Under the pieces are notes generated by a model that did no database searches, had not been told where the DNA came from, and saw only the letters and a list, made by a program, of their open reading frames with translations. From NCBI GenBank assembly GCA_036654375.1, contig JAVVSD010000005.1:1-64000 (forward strand): a stretch of 64,000 nt of DNA, in the 5' to 3' direction. Both the position numbers and the translations under genes were made by a program. The DNA comes from RZYX01 sp036654375. GTDB lineage: Bacteria; Bacillota; Clostridia; Oscillospirales; Acutalibacteraceae. This document shows positions 24,949 to 33,731 of this stretch, one piece after another. The first letter of the stretch is position 1. Every line of letters begins with the position of its first letter.

Positions 24949-25903
24949 TTCCCTGCACCTCCGTTTCTGTTGTACTCTCAAGGTGCTCGAGATATTTTGA
25001 ATAGTCAATCTGACCGATGTTTAAGTTGCTTGAGCTGTTTGCTACCGCAGAGTCTATATTATTTGATTTAGGTTGATTTACAGGCTCTTCTACTCTGTGT
25101 AAAGGTGTTTCACTTGACACTTCTTTTGGAGCAGGCGGAGTTGTGTATGTTATGCTTGAAGGATTACTAATTACTCTTTTTTTGCTTGGATAGCTTGGCC
25201 TTTTATATCCCTTACTTGTATCGTATTTTAGCTTGTCACCATTTGCAGTATCCGAAACTATTTCGCCGTTTTCGATTGCCACTATTCTGTGATTAAATCT
25301 GTGTACAAGATCATGCTCGTGTGTAACCATTATTACGGTTGTTCCATTTGCATTGATATGATTGAGCAAATCAATGATTTCAAATGACATTTCAGGGTCA
25401 ATGTTGCCCGTTGGCTCATCAGCAATAATAATGTTTGCATTGTTGACAAGCGCCCTTGCAAGTGCAACTCTTTGCTGCTCACCGCCTGAAATTTCTGTTG
25501 GCATACTACGAGCCTTAGATGTTAGACCAACAAGACTTAACACATAAGGAACTCTTTTGCGGATTTCCTTCTCTTTTGCACCGATGACTCTCATGGCAAA
25601 AGCTACATTGTCAAACACCGTCATTGTTGGAATCAGCCTGAAATCTTGAAATACTATTCCCATCGTTCTTCTAAAATAAGGAATTTCCTTTTTGTTAATC
25701 TTTACAAGATCATAGTTGTTAATCAAAATTGAACCGCTCGATGGTACTTCTTCCCTCATAATTGTTTTGAGGAATGTACTCTTTCCGGCACCAGAGGAAC
25801 CGACTATAAAAACAAACTCACCTCTGTCAATTGTTAGATTGACATTTTGAAGTGCTTTTGTTCCGTTTTCATAAACTTTTGAAACATTCTTAAACTCTAT
25901 CAC
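24938..25903 (-). CDS. ftsE: Cell division ATP-binding protein FtsE with long C-terminal extension
   Basis: ABC ATPase of FtsEX. Walker A GSSGAGKST (about 36-44), ISGGEQQR signature (about 139) and IIIADEPTGNID Walker B (about 158) are clear. The core ends near residue 222, the usual length; the remaining 100 residues are rich in Ser, Pro, Asn and Glu with a YPSKKRV stretch and a final NIGQIDYSKYLEHLES segment. Such a tail is absent from model FtsE proteins. First gene of the ftsE-ftsX-M23-S41 operon. Confidence 0.93.
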   Translation of the reverse strand: MIEFKNVSKVYENGTKALQNVNLTIDRGEFVFIVGSSGAGKSTFLKTIMREEVPSSGSILINNYDLVKINKKEIPYFRRTMGIVFQDFRLIPTMTVFDNVAFAMRVIGAKEKEIRKRVPYVLSLVGLTSKARSMPTEISGGEQQRVALARALVNNANIIIADEPTGNIDPEMSFEIIDLLNHINANGTTVIMVTHEHDLVHRFNHRIVAIENGEIVSDTANGDKLKYDTSKGYKRPSYPSKKRVISNPSSITYTTPPAPKEVSSETPLHRVEEPVNQPKSNNIDSAVANSSSNLNIGQIDYSKYLEHLESTTETEVQGNEK

Positions 25904-26006
25904 TTGGCTTTACCTCTTTTTTATTTTCCCACATATACAATTCTCTTTTTACAATAAAAATCTAAATATAGGGCATATTAAAGCAATATAACTTTAACAC
26001 ACCCTA

Positions 26007-26048
26007 ATTATAGCATAATAGGCGCTATTTGTAACTAATTTGTAACTA
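26007..26048 (-). promoter_or_regulatory. ftsEX operon promoter with WalR-type box
   Basis: On the minus strand a -10 TATAAT (26007-26012) is preceded, at 17 bases, by a poor -35 GTTACA (26030-26035). That region is one half of a perfect 11-base tandem repeat, ATTTGTAACTA at 26027-26037 and 26038-26048. On the plus strand it reads TGTAAC-TAATT-TGTAAC (26030-26046), an exact match to the TGTWAH-N5-TGTWAH consensus of the WalR (YycF) response regulator. Confidence 0.65.
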
Positions 26049-26135
26049 TTTTTTCTACTTTTGTATAGATAGACAAAAATATTTACTATATTTAGTTTAA
26101 CAATGCCAATATTTAACCATATTTTGTTTTTACCA

Positions 26136-27221
26136 TTAATATTTAGTCGGACTTGCATCCAAATATTTCTTAACCATAAGTGCTACTTTAAATACTATTG
26201 CGTCATCGAACTCGCGGAGGTCAAGACCTGTTAGCTTTTTAATCTTTTCAAGTCTGTAGACCAGAGTATTTCTGTGAACAAATAATTTACGAGATGTTTC
26301 AGAAACATTTAGGTTATTTTCAAAGAAACGCTGAATTGTAAACAATGTTTCCTGATCAAGATTTTCAATTGAGCCTCTTTTAAATACTTCACGAAGGAAC
26401 ATATCGCAAAGTGTGTTTGGAAGCTGATAAATAAGACGGGCAATGCCCAGATTGTCGTAGCTGACGATTGTTTTCTCTGTATCAAAAACTTTACCAACTT
26501 CAAGAGCAACCTGTGCCTCCTTGAAGGAACGAGCAAGATCTTTTATTCCTGTTACTGTTGTTCCTATGCCAACAAGAGAATGGCTGTAAAACTCTGTGCT
26601 TAGAGCATCAGAAATTGAATGAGCAAGCTTTTCAAGATCCTTTGGCTCAATGTTAGCACGAACTTCTTTTACAAGGGCAATATCTGTTTCGTTAATGTTA
26701 ATTACAAAGTCCTTGTTCTTGTCCGGAAACAGATTTTGTACAACATCAAAAACTGAAGCATCCTCGTGACCAGTTATTCTTATGAGAAGGACTACTCTTG
26801 AGGCATCGTTGTTGAAACGAAGTTCTCTTGCCTTGATATATATGTCACCAGGAAGAATATTATCAAGTATAACATTCTTTACAAAATTGCTTCTGTCATA
26901 TTTTTCGTCATAGAACTGCTTTATACTGCTTAGTGAAACAGCAAGCACTTTTACATATTTTGAAGCAAGCTCATCCTCGCCTTCAACAAAAATTGCATAT
27001 TCATGGCGAAGGTGAGAACCGAATGTGAGGTATGTTATGCCATCAAGGCAGATGATATCGCCACTTGCAAAAACATCTGCAAGATTCGCACTCTGTGGTT
27101 CACCTATGCGTCCAAGCTCACTACATGAAATAATAGTTCCAGTTTCATCTATGACCCCAACCGTCCTATCTATTGCATCACGCATTTGATGTATTATTCC
27201 TTGAAATAGTCTATTTGACAT
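26136..27221 (-). CDS. PucR/CdaR-type transcription regulator
   Basis: A 361-residue regulator. The C-terminal PucR helix-turn-helix is clear (about 300-355, with FFENNLNVSETSRKLFVHRNTLVYRLEKIKKLTGLDL split by motif), preceded by a degenerate GGDEF-like middle domain (about 215-270, LVGIGTTVTGIKDLARSFKEA). The first 130 residues look like a sensory domain related to sugar-diacid or PAS-type folds. GGAGGT precedes the ATG. It is monocistronic by spacing. The target is unknown; neighbours give no hint. Confidence 0.82.
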   Translation of the reverse strand: MSNRLFQGIIHQMRDAIDRTVGVIDETGTIISCSELGRIGEPQSANLADVFASGDIICLDGITYLTFGSHLRHEYAIFVEGEDELASKYVKVLAVSLSSIKQFYDEKYDRSNFVKNVILDNILPGDIYIKARELRFNNDASRVVLLIRITGHEDASVFDVVQNLFPDKNKDFVININETDIALVKEVRANIEPKDLEKLAHSISDALSTEFYSHSLVGIGTTVTGIKDLARSFKEAQVALEVGKVFDTEKTIVSYDNLGIARLIYQLPNTLCDMFLREVFKRGSIENLDQETLFTIQRFFENNLNVSETSRKLFVHRNTLVYRLEKIKKLTGLDLREFDDAIVFKVALMVKKYLDASPTKY

Positions 27222-27550
27222 TTAGTTTACCTCCAAAGCTTTTGGTAAGTTAAGAATATTTATACATATTGACTATACTAACACTATACATTTTACACAA
27301 TTTGAAACTAATTTGCAAGATTTTTTTGACTATTTATAGAAATTATTTCAAAACTCTTTATAAAAATTGGCAATTTATATAGAATTTTTACATTTTGATA
27401 ATAAAACAACTTATTAAAACCTTTGTGTATTATTACCACATATTCGCGTCACAGCCAATTTTGATACCATATTTTGTTATTATTTCTTGATTTATACAAG
27501 TTGTTTCATTTTTTTATTTCAAAGTGTAGAAGAAAATATTTATTTAGTTT
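27222..27550. other. Non-coding stretch upstream of the PucR-type gene
   Basis: 329 AT-rich bases without a convincing reading frame. The one feature of note is AATTGGCAATTTATATAGAA at 27365-27384, which recurs almost unchanged at 44008-44027 upstream of phoH. Confidence 0.5.
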
Positions 27551-28282
27551 TTACAAATTTTTAGTAAAATTTCTAACTAATTTTAACTCCTCTTTTGTAA
27601 TTTCTCTACATTTTCCCAGCTCAAGATTGGTATCGAGCTGTAAATCGCCCATTGCAACACGCTTAAGTTCAGTCACTTTATTCCCAACTGCAGCAAACAT
27701 TCTCTTTATTTGATGATATTTACCTTCACATATTTTTATCTGCACAACCCTCTGCGTTTCGGTATCAATCATTTCTATTTCAGCACTCATACACTCTGTT
27801 CCGTCTGCAAGTTTAATTCCACTTTCAAGCATTTCAACTTTTTCTTCCGATATTGGCTCTGCTAAAGTAGCCACATATGTTTTTTTAACATGACTTTTTG
27901 GCGACAAAATTTGATGTGCAAAATCGCCATCGTCTGTTATCAGAACAAAGCCAGTTGTATCAGAGTCCAGCCTTCCTGCTGGAAAAAGTCCATCCCTAAA
28001 AAGCTTGTCCGGCACCAGGTCAATAACTGTTTCTTGGTTTTTTCCACGAGATGCAGAAACAATTCCCTTTGGTTTATTAAGCATAATATACACATATCGT
28101 CTAAATTCAATTAGCTTGCCATTTATTTCAATCTTCACTTTCTCTGCATCAAACTTTTCTTCTGGCTTCTTTATAATAGCACCGTTTACCCTGACCAGAT
28201 TGGATTTTATAAGTTTCTTTGCCTCCAACCTGCTCAGGGTTCCTTGTGATGTGATTAACTTGTCGAGTCTTTCTTGGGACAT
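27551..28282 (-). CDS. Pseudouridine synthase, RsuA/RluB family
   Basis: Isomerises uridine to pseudouridine in ribosomal RNA. The 243-residue protein has an N-terminal S4 RNA-binding domain (ERLDKLITSQGTLSRLEAKKLI) and the catalytic GRLDSDTTG motif (about 101-109) with the nucleophilic Asp. Length and motif fit RsuA (16S U516) more closely than the large-subunit enzymes, but the exact target cannot be fixed here. It is 28 bases downstream of the DUF4830 gene. Confidence 0.9.
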   Translation of the reverse strand: MSQERLDKLITSQGTLSRLEAKKLIKSNLVRVNGAIIKKPEEKFDAEKVKIEINGKLIEFRRYVYIMLNKPKGIVSASRGKNQETVIDLVPDKLFRDGLFPAGRLDSDTTGFVLITDDGDFAHQILSPKSHVKKTYVATLAEPISEEKVEMLESGIKLADGTECMSAEIEMIDTETQRVVQIKICEGKYHQIKRMFAAVGNKVTELKRVAMGDLQLDTNLELGKCREITKEELKLVRNFTKNL

Positions 28283-28310
28283 TTATTACATCCTCCAGTA
28301 AAAATCCTGA

Positions 28311-28907
28311 CTAACTTACTTTTTCTGTTGTTAGTATTGTTGTATTTGCTCCTGTAGCATTTGCCTGATTATTTGCAGTTGATGAATTTTGCACAGAACT
28401 TTTGACTTTTGCTGTTGTTGCTGTACCGTCTTTTTGTGGCCTATCGAAGCCATGCATAAATCCATTGAGTTCAACAGAGCAAACATCTCCGCCGATTACA
28501 AGTCCATCGTACACTAACATATTTGCACGAATACAACCAGAATCAGAAGGATATCCCGGGTAATTCTTTATTTCGTATGTCCATCTTTTCACTCTCATAC
28601 CCTTGTATTTTTCAAGGTTAAATCCGTTCTTTTTCTGAATTTTGTTATAATTTTCATAAGTTTTGTCAAACTCCGCAGGAATTATAACTTCACATACCTC
28701 CACAGGGTCTTGAGATATTTCCCAGCCAAACTGGGACAAAAAGGCTACCCGTTGCTCTGAGTTGTTTGCCTTTAAGGATACCCCTCCTTGATTTGAAGCC
28801 TTCTTTTCCATGCTTGATGCAAGTAGAAATGCAACGGCTGCAAGAATACAAAGAGCGATAAGCAGAACCACCTTGATTTTCGAAGATTTTACTGAATACA
28901 CAAACAT
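28311..28907 (-). CDS. DUF4830 membrane-anchored protein
   Basis: A 198-residue protein with an N-terminal membrane helix (about 11-31) and a DUF4830 domain (about 50-150: EQRVAFLSQFGWEI, EVIIPAEFDKTYENYN, LEKYKGMRVKRWTYEI). The last 40 residues are Thr/Asn/Ala-rich. Members are restricted to gut Clostridia and have no known role. The domain should lie outside the cell. It probably shares a transcript with rsuA. Confidence 0.85.
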   Translation of the reverse strand: MFVYSVKSSKIKVVLLIALCILAAVAFLLASSMEKKASNQGGVSLKANNSEQRVAFLSQFGWEISQDPVEVCEVIIPAEFDKTYENYNKIQKKNGFNLEKYKGMRVKRWTYEIKNYPGYPSDSGCIRANMLVYDGLVIGGDVCSVELNGFMHGFDRPQKDGTATTAKVKSSVQNSSTANNQANATGANTTILTTEKVS

Positions 28908-28989
28908 TTAACATCACCCGTTAATTACTATGCACGAAACTATTTATTAATAACCTGTTTGCGTTAAGCTTTTCAGTAAAATATTATCA

Positions 28990-29021
28990 AAAACGGGCAG
29001 CTTTACCAGCATGCCCGAAAA
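28990..29021 (-). terminator. Terminator of the rsmD-coaD-coiled-coil operon
   Basis: Minus strand: CGGGCA and TGCCCG arms (29012-29017 and 28994-28999) with inner GCT/AGC pairing, followed by TTTTTG. Confidence 0.75.
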
Positions 29022-29024
29022 ATT

Positions 29025-30176
29025 TTATTTCTTTTTTGAAATTGCAGCGTTTAAACTTGAGTGAACCTTCTTTATTTCTTCAAGATTATTTGACAGGCTA
29101 CACTCTGCATCTTCCATTATGTTAGTTACGAAATCGCTCGCAGCACCCTTAAGCTCTGTTGACCACTTTTTTGCATGATCCATCATATCGTTGGCTGTGG
29201 TTTCTGCATGAGTTGTGATTTCCTGTGCATCTCTAAGTGATTTTTGAGTAAGCTCATCCGCCTTCTGCCTTGCGTCTTTAACAAGGTTTTCAGACAATAG
29301 CTGTGACTCGTTCATTAGAGCCTCTGCCTTTTCCTGTGTTTCTGTTTTAAGAGCCAGTGCCATCTCTTTTGCTTGTTTTACAAGAGTTTCTGCCATCTGC
29401 TGTGACTCTTTTGTCAACAATTCTGCTTTAGTCTTGCTATCTACTGTCAAAGTTTCTGCCCTTGCATTGCTTTCTCTTGAAAGCCTTTCTGCTTCTTGAC
29501 GAGCATTTTTAAGCATCTCGTCTGACTGGAATTTTGCTTTTTTCATCATTGTTTCTGACTGAGTTTTAGCGTTTGTCATCATTTCTTCTGACATTTTCTG
29601 AGCTTTTTGCATTATCTCTTGGTTCATTAATAATTCTTTTGCCTTAAACTCGGCTTTATCAACAATCATTTTTGCATCTGATGTGGCTTTTTCCACCATT
29701 GTTTTTGACTGTACAAACGCATTTTCAATTTTTGTTTTTGATTCTATATCTGCTTTTTCAACTGTTGACTTTGCTCTTTCCTGTGCACTTGTCAGAAGTG
29801 AAGTTGACTTGTTTTCTGCACTGGTCACCAACGATGCCGCTTTGTTTTCTGCAGTTGCAACTGTTTCCTTTGACCTTTTGTCAGAGTCAGTCATAAGCTC
29901 CTGCCACCTTTTTTCAGCGGCTGAAATCATTTCGCGACTTTTTGACTCGGCACTTGTAAGCATGGATTCTGCTTCACGCTTAGCTTTGCTAAGAATTTCT
30001 CTTCTCCCTGATGCAACAATTCTTGCCTGACGAATCTCATCTGGTATATTGAGGCGTATTTCCTCTAAAATTGTCTTGATTGAGTCGGCATCGATTACAA
30101 CCCTGTTTGAAAAGGCAATGTTTTTTCCACTTTCTATTAGGTCTTCGATTTCGTCGAGAAAGTCTTCTGTATTCAT
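29025..30176 (-). CDS. Long coiled-coil protein next to coaD
   Basis: A 383-residue, almost wholly helical protein. Residues 1-60 form the conserved start seen in clostridial proteins beside coaD (NTEDFLDEIEDLIE..., VVIDADSIKTILEEIRLNIPDEIRQAR). Residues about 62-345 are an uninterrupted array of eleven-residue repeats of the AExKAxxLxxxA type, as in SAESKSREMIS, ENKAASLVTSA and FKAKELLMNQE. Homologues are usually about half as long and often misnamed ATPase or ATP synthase b-like. No membrane segment or signal peptide; cytoplasmic filament or division-site scaffold is a guess. Ten bases separate it from coaD. Confidence 0.75.
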   Translation of the reverse strand: MNTEDFLDEIEDLIESGKNIAFSNRVVIDADSIKTILEEIRLNIPDEIRQARIVASGRREILSKAKREAESMLTSAESKSREMISAAEKRWQELMTDSDKRSKETVATAENKAASLVTSAENKSTSLLTSAQERAKSTVEKADIESKTKIENAFVQSKTMVEKATSDAKMIVDKAEFKAKELLMNQEIMQKAQKMSEEMMTNAKTQSETMMKKAKFQSDEMLKNARQEAERLSRESNARAETLTVDSKTKAELLTKESQQMAETLVKQAKEMALALKTETQEKAEALMNESQLLSENLVKDARQKADELTQKSLRDAQEITTHAETTANDMMDHAKKWSTELKGAASDFVTNIMEDAECSLSNNLEEIKKVHSSLNAAISKKK

Positions 30177-30185
30177 TTTTTATAA

Positions 30186-30683
30186 TCAATCCTTTCTCAA
30201 TCTATCTAATATATCCTCAAGTATGACCTCTGGTACAAACTCAGAAATATCTCCACCAAGTTCTCCAACCTGACGGACAAGACTTGAGCTTAAAAACATA
30301 TAATTTGCACTTGCAGACATAAACAATGTTTCAAAATCCGCATATAATTTTTGATTTGTAAGTGCCTGCTGAAATTCGTTTTCAAAATCTGAAACGGCTC
30401 TTAATCCCTTAACTATCGCAGAAACATTGTTCTCCTTAGCATAATTTGCAAGAAGCCCATGATAGACATCGACCTCAACATTATCAAGTCCGTCCATTGA
30501 ATCTAAGCTTTTTCTTATAAGCTCTGCTCTTTCCTGTGCTGTAAAAGCATATGCACCCTTTTTGCGGTGATTTGCCATTACCAGAACTACTACTTTATCG
30601 AAAATCTTTGATGTGCGCTCAATTATTTCAAGGTGTCCTAATGTTATTGGATCAAAACTTCCTGGACAAACTGCAATTTTCAT
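30186..30683 (-). CDS. coaD: Phosphopantetheine adenylyltransferase
   Basis: Fourth step of coenzyme A synthesis: 4'-phosphopantetheine plus ATP to dephospho-CoA. The 165-residue length is normal. The nucleotidyltransferase motif GSFDPITLGHLEII (8-21), the phosphopantetheine-site LRAVSDFENEFQQA and the C-terminal SSSLVRQVGELGGDISEFVP are all present. Its ATG is at the last base of the rsmD reading frame (shared base 30683), the usual rsmD-coaD coupling in Firmicutes. Confidence 0.97.
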   Translation of the reverse strand: MKIAVCPGSFDPITLGHLEIIERTSKIFDKVVVLVMANHRKKGAYAFTAQERAELIRKSLDSMDGLDNVEVDVYHGLLANYAKENNVSAIVKGLRAVSDFENEFQQALTNQKLYADFETLFMSASANYMFLSSSLVRQVGELGGDISEFVPEVILEDILDRLRKD

Positions 30684-31231
30684 TATTCAGACACCTCATT
30701 ACTCCTGTATATTGTCATTTTAATTTTCCCGTGTTTATATTCTCTGAATATTTTGAAATTTCCCACATTATCTGGTAATTCTTCATCAGCTTGTGTTTCA
30801 CAAATGACAACACCGCCTTGTGACATCTTCTCGCAAAGCAATGGTAAGCACTTTGTTATAAGGTCATTGTGGTATGGTGGGTCTAAAAAAGCAATGTCAA
30901 AAGTGTCCTTTGTCATTGAAAGAAAATCAACTGCATTTGTATTCTTAACGATTGTGTTCTTATCAAGATTTGTTGACTTTAGATTTTCTTCAATTATCTC
31001 AATAGATTTTCTGCTTTGATCAATAAAAGTTGCACAACGAGCACCACGACTCAATGCCTCAATTCCAAGCTGACCCGAGCCTGCAAACAAGTCGAGTACA
31101 CGCCTGTCCTCAATCTCAAATTGAATCGCACTGAATATAGCTTCTTTTACTCTTTCTGTTGTAGGTCTTACATCCACACCCTCAAGTGTTAATAGCTTTC
31201 TTCCTCTTGCTGTACCTGTTATAATTCTCAT
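30683..31231 (-). CDS. rsmD: 16S rRNA (guanine966-N2)-methyltransferase
   Basis: Methylates G966 of 16S rRNA using S-adenosylmethionine. The 182-residue protein shows the N-terminal MRIITGTARGRKL, the cofactor motif LDLFAGSGQLGIEALSRGA (about 47-65) and the catalytic LDPPYHND (about 116). First gene of the rsmD-coaD-coiled-coil operon, with its own promoter at 31266-31295. Confidence 0.95.
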   Translation of the reverse strand: MRIITGTARGRKLLTLEGVDVRPTTERVKEAIFSAIQFEIEDRRVLDLFAGSGQLGIEALSRGARCATFIDQSRKSIEIIEENLKSTNLDKNTIVKNTNAVDFLSMTKDTFDIAFLDPPYHNDLITKCLPLLCEKMSQGGVVICETQADEELPDNVGNFKIFREYKHGKIKMTIYRSNEVSE

Positions 31232-31265
31232 ATACTATATATACTCCATTAATTTAACTTGCTAT

Positions 31266-31295
31266 ATTATCTCATTTTTTAGATAATTTTGTCAA
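31266..31295 (-). promoter_or_regulatory. rsmD-coaD promoter
   Basis: Minus strand: -35 TTGACA (31290-31295), 18 bases, -10 GATAAT (31266-31271), 35 bases before the rsmD ATG. Confidence 0.7.
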
Positions 31296-31317
31296 CAAAT
31301 TTCGAAAATTTCGGATA

Positions 31318-33150
31318 TTATTCACCTTCGTTGAAATATGACCATATTGATTTAGCATCAGTAAGGGTTATTCCCTTTACAGATTCTAAATTTTCAACGC
31401 TTGCTGACTTTATAGCTGTTATTGTTTTAAAATGCTTCATTAGGATATTTGCTTTGCTCTGTCCGATGCCCTGAATCTGGGTTAATGTGCTATTTTTTGC
31501 ACTTGAATTATGCTTTTGATGATGGTATCCAATGGCGAATCGATGAACTTCTTCTTGAATTTTTGATACCAGTGTAAATGCTTGTCGCTTTACAGTTATT
31601 GTGATTTCCGAACCGCCATCTGTTATTGCTCTCGTCTTGTGCTTATTATCTTTTACCATTCCAAACACAGGAATATCAAGCCCAAACTGTTTTATTATTG
31701 GCAATACAGCATTAAGCTGTGCTTGACCTCCATCAAGCAAAATTAAATCAGGCAATTTTCCAAAACCTTGGTTTGTTTGCTTTTGTTCTTCGTATCTTAC
31801 AAATCTCCTTTGAAGGACTTCCCGCATCGCTGCACAATCGTCCCCACCCCGTGCGTCCTTAATTCCAAATCGCTTATATGCTGACTTGAACGGAACTCCA
31901 TCTTTAAAAACTATCATTCCTGCTACATTGTCTGAACCAGCCGTGTGTGAAATATCATATGATTCAATATATCTCGGCAATTCCGCAAGCCCCAAAAGGC
32001 TCGCAAGCTCTGTAAGTGCCTGAATATTTTTGTCGGTCCTTCCTGTCTTTTCAAAAAGCTTTTCTCGTGCATTTTTTTTGCACATTTCAACAAGTTTAAA
32101 CTGTTCACCTTTTTTGGGAACAGATATTGTAACTTTTCTTCCCGCCTTCTGGCTTAACCACTGTGATAGAAGCGCTGAGTCCTGTGTTGTGCCATCTATT
32201 GTTATTTTTGGAGGAACTGTCTGCCTCATTGAATAATAGCTCATAATCAGCTCTGAACGCATTGTAGGCAACTCGTCACCCTTGTCAAAGATAAAGTGTT
32301 CTGTGTCAAAAAGTTTTCCTTGTGAAAAGCGTAAAACAGCAAAGCACGCATTTTTTTCTCCCTGCTCAATCGCAAAGACATCTTGCTCCTTTACTCCATT
32401 TGCGACAACTTTTTGTTTTTCATTCATTTTTTTGATTGCTACTATTCTATCTCTCATTCTTGCTGCTTTTTCAAACTCAAGATTTTCGGAGTACTCTTGC
32501 ATTTTTCTCTGCATATCTTTAATTGACTTGGCACTGCCACCCTTTAAAAATTCAACAGCATCTTTAATTGCCTCATCATATTCGTCTTTTTTTATTTTTC
32601 CGCTGCATGGTGCAGCGCATTGAGCTATAAAGTAGTTTAAGCACGGTCTTCCCTTACCAATGTCGCGAGGAAACTCCTTGGAACACTGCGGTAGCTTGAA
32701 AATTTTCTGTGCCTCGTCCAGTGCCTGATTAACAATGAAAGCACTTGTGTATGGTCCAATATATTCAGCATTGTCATTAAGCTTTTTCTTTTCCGCAGTT
32801 ATTCTACGCCACGAGTCATCGCTAATTTTGATATAATGATAGCCCTTGTCATCTTTAAGCAAAATATTATACTTTGGTTTGTGCTGTTTTATAAGGCTAC
32901 ATTCAAGTAAAAGTGCCTCAAGCTCGCTATCCGTAATAATATAGTCAAAATCATAAACATTTGAAACCATTTTAAGGACTTTGATTGTGTGCCTGTTTTG
33001 TGAGCCGAAATATTGACTTACTCTATTCTTTAAGGACTTTGCTTTGCCGATATATATTATTGTTCCCTGTTTGTTTTTCATTATATACACACCGGGATTT
33101 TGTGGAAGTCCCATTGCTTTTTTTCTTAAAAAAGTCATTCTTTCGTTCAT
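31318..33150 (-). CDS. uvrC: Excinuclease ABC subunit C
   Basis: Nuclease of nucleotide excision repair that cuts on both sides of the lesion. Domains in the 610-residue protein: GIY-YIG nuclease (about 14-95: NPGVYIMKNKQG, IIYIGKAKSLKNRV), UVR UvrB-binding motif (about 205-240: LEFEKAARMRDRI), the RNase H-like 5' nuclease (about 355-520: SYDISHTAG) and two helix-hairpin-helix motifs at the end (LTQIQGIGQSKANILM). I chose ATG 33150, which has TAGGAGGTGCATTG upstream; the longer frame would cross the upstream terminator region. Confidence 0.96.
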   Translation of the reverse strand: MNERMTFLRKKAMGLPQNPGVYIMKNKQGTIIYIGKAKSLKNRVSQYFGSQNRHTIKVLKMVSNVYDFDYIITDSELEALLLECSLIKQHKPKYNILLKDDKGYHYIKISDDSWRRITAEKKKLNDNAEYIGPYTSAFIVNQALDEAQKIFKLPQCSKEFPRDIGKGRPCLNYFIAQCAAPCSGKIKKDEYDEAIKDAVEFLKGGSAKSIKDMQRKMQEYSENLEFEKAARMRDRIVAIKKMNEKQKVVANGVKEQDVFAIEQGEKNACFAVLRFSQGKLFDTEHFIFDKGDELPTMRSELIMSYYSMRQTVPPKITIDGTTQDSALLSQWLSQKAGRKVTISVPKKGEQFKLVEMCKKNAREKLFEKTGRTDKNIQALTELASLLGLAELPRYIESYDISHTAGSDNVAGMIVFKDGVPFKSAYKRFGIKDARGGDDCAAMREVLQRRFVRYEEQKQTNQGFGKLPDLILLDGGQAQLNAVLPIIKQFGLDIPVFGMVKDNKHKTRAITDGGSEITITVKRQAFTLVSKIQEEVHRFAIGYHHQKHNSSAKNSTLTQIQGIGQSKANILMKHFKTITAIKSASVENLESVKGITLTDAKSIWSYFNEGE

Positions 33151-33193
33151 CAATGCACCTCCTAAGAATAGTATTCCTGTATTTATGCAAAAA

Positions 33194-33217
33194 GGCACAT
33201 CGCAGAAGCGATGTGCC
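33194..33217 (-). terminator. Terminator of the HPr gene
   Basis: A perfect 10-bp stem, GGCACATCGC (33194-33203) and GCGATGTGCC (33208-33217), loop of 4, then TTTTT on the minus strand. Confidence 0.9.
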
Positions 33218-33236
33218 AAAATGTACAAGTAAGCTA

Positions 33237-33500
33237 TTACTCTGCAAAGCCTGACTCAACAAGCTTAACAAGCTCTTCGACTGCATCTTCCTCATCGGAA
33301 CCGCCAGCCATGATGCGAATTTCTGTGCCGCCCATAATTCCAAGTGAAAGTACTCCGAGAAGACTCTTTGCATTCACTCTTCGCTCATCTTTTTCTACCC
33401 AAATTGATGACTTAAATTCATTTGCCTTCTGTATAAAAAATGTTGCCGGACGAGCATGTAAACCAACTTGATTCTGAACTTTAACATCTTTTACAAACAT
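33237..33500 (-). CDS. HPr-family phosphocarrier protein
   Basis: An 87-residue protein with the PEP-phosphorylated histidine in VGLHARPATFF (about His15) and a Ser in the regulatory HPr-kinase position (NAKSLLGVLSLGI). Thus it is HPr-like and not Crh, which lacks the His. I chose the ATG at 33500: GGGAG precedes it and the promoter lies at 33549-33577, inside any longer frame. It is monocistronic and no other phosphotransferase gene is in the window, so it may serve sugar uptake elsewhere or catabolite control. Confidence 0.92.
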   Translation of the reverse strand: MFVKDVKVQNQVGLHARPATFFIQKANEFKSSIWVEKDERRVNAKSLLGVLSLGIMGGTEIRIMAGGSDEEDAVEELVKLVESGFAE

Positions 33501-33548
33501 AATACATTCTCCCACCAGATAAAATGAATTTTTCGATTTCTTGCTACT

Positions 33549-33577
33549 ATTATAATCACAAATGTAGTCGCAGTCAA
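33549..33577 (-). promoter_or_regulatory. HPr gene promoter
   Basis: Minus strand: -35 TTGACT (33572-33577), 17 bases, -10 TATAAT (33549-33554), about 50 bases ahead of the ATG. Confidence 0.8.
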
Positions 33578-33731
33578 CGAATATATTTTTTATATACCCA
33601 TTTTTTGAATAATTCGTATTGTGTTCCAAACCTTAATCAATTGACGCGATAATGTTTGTATAGTTTGACTATAGAAAAGCACAATATATTATTATTCTTT
33701 GTATTCCGACATATATATTTTGTTGCAATTT

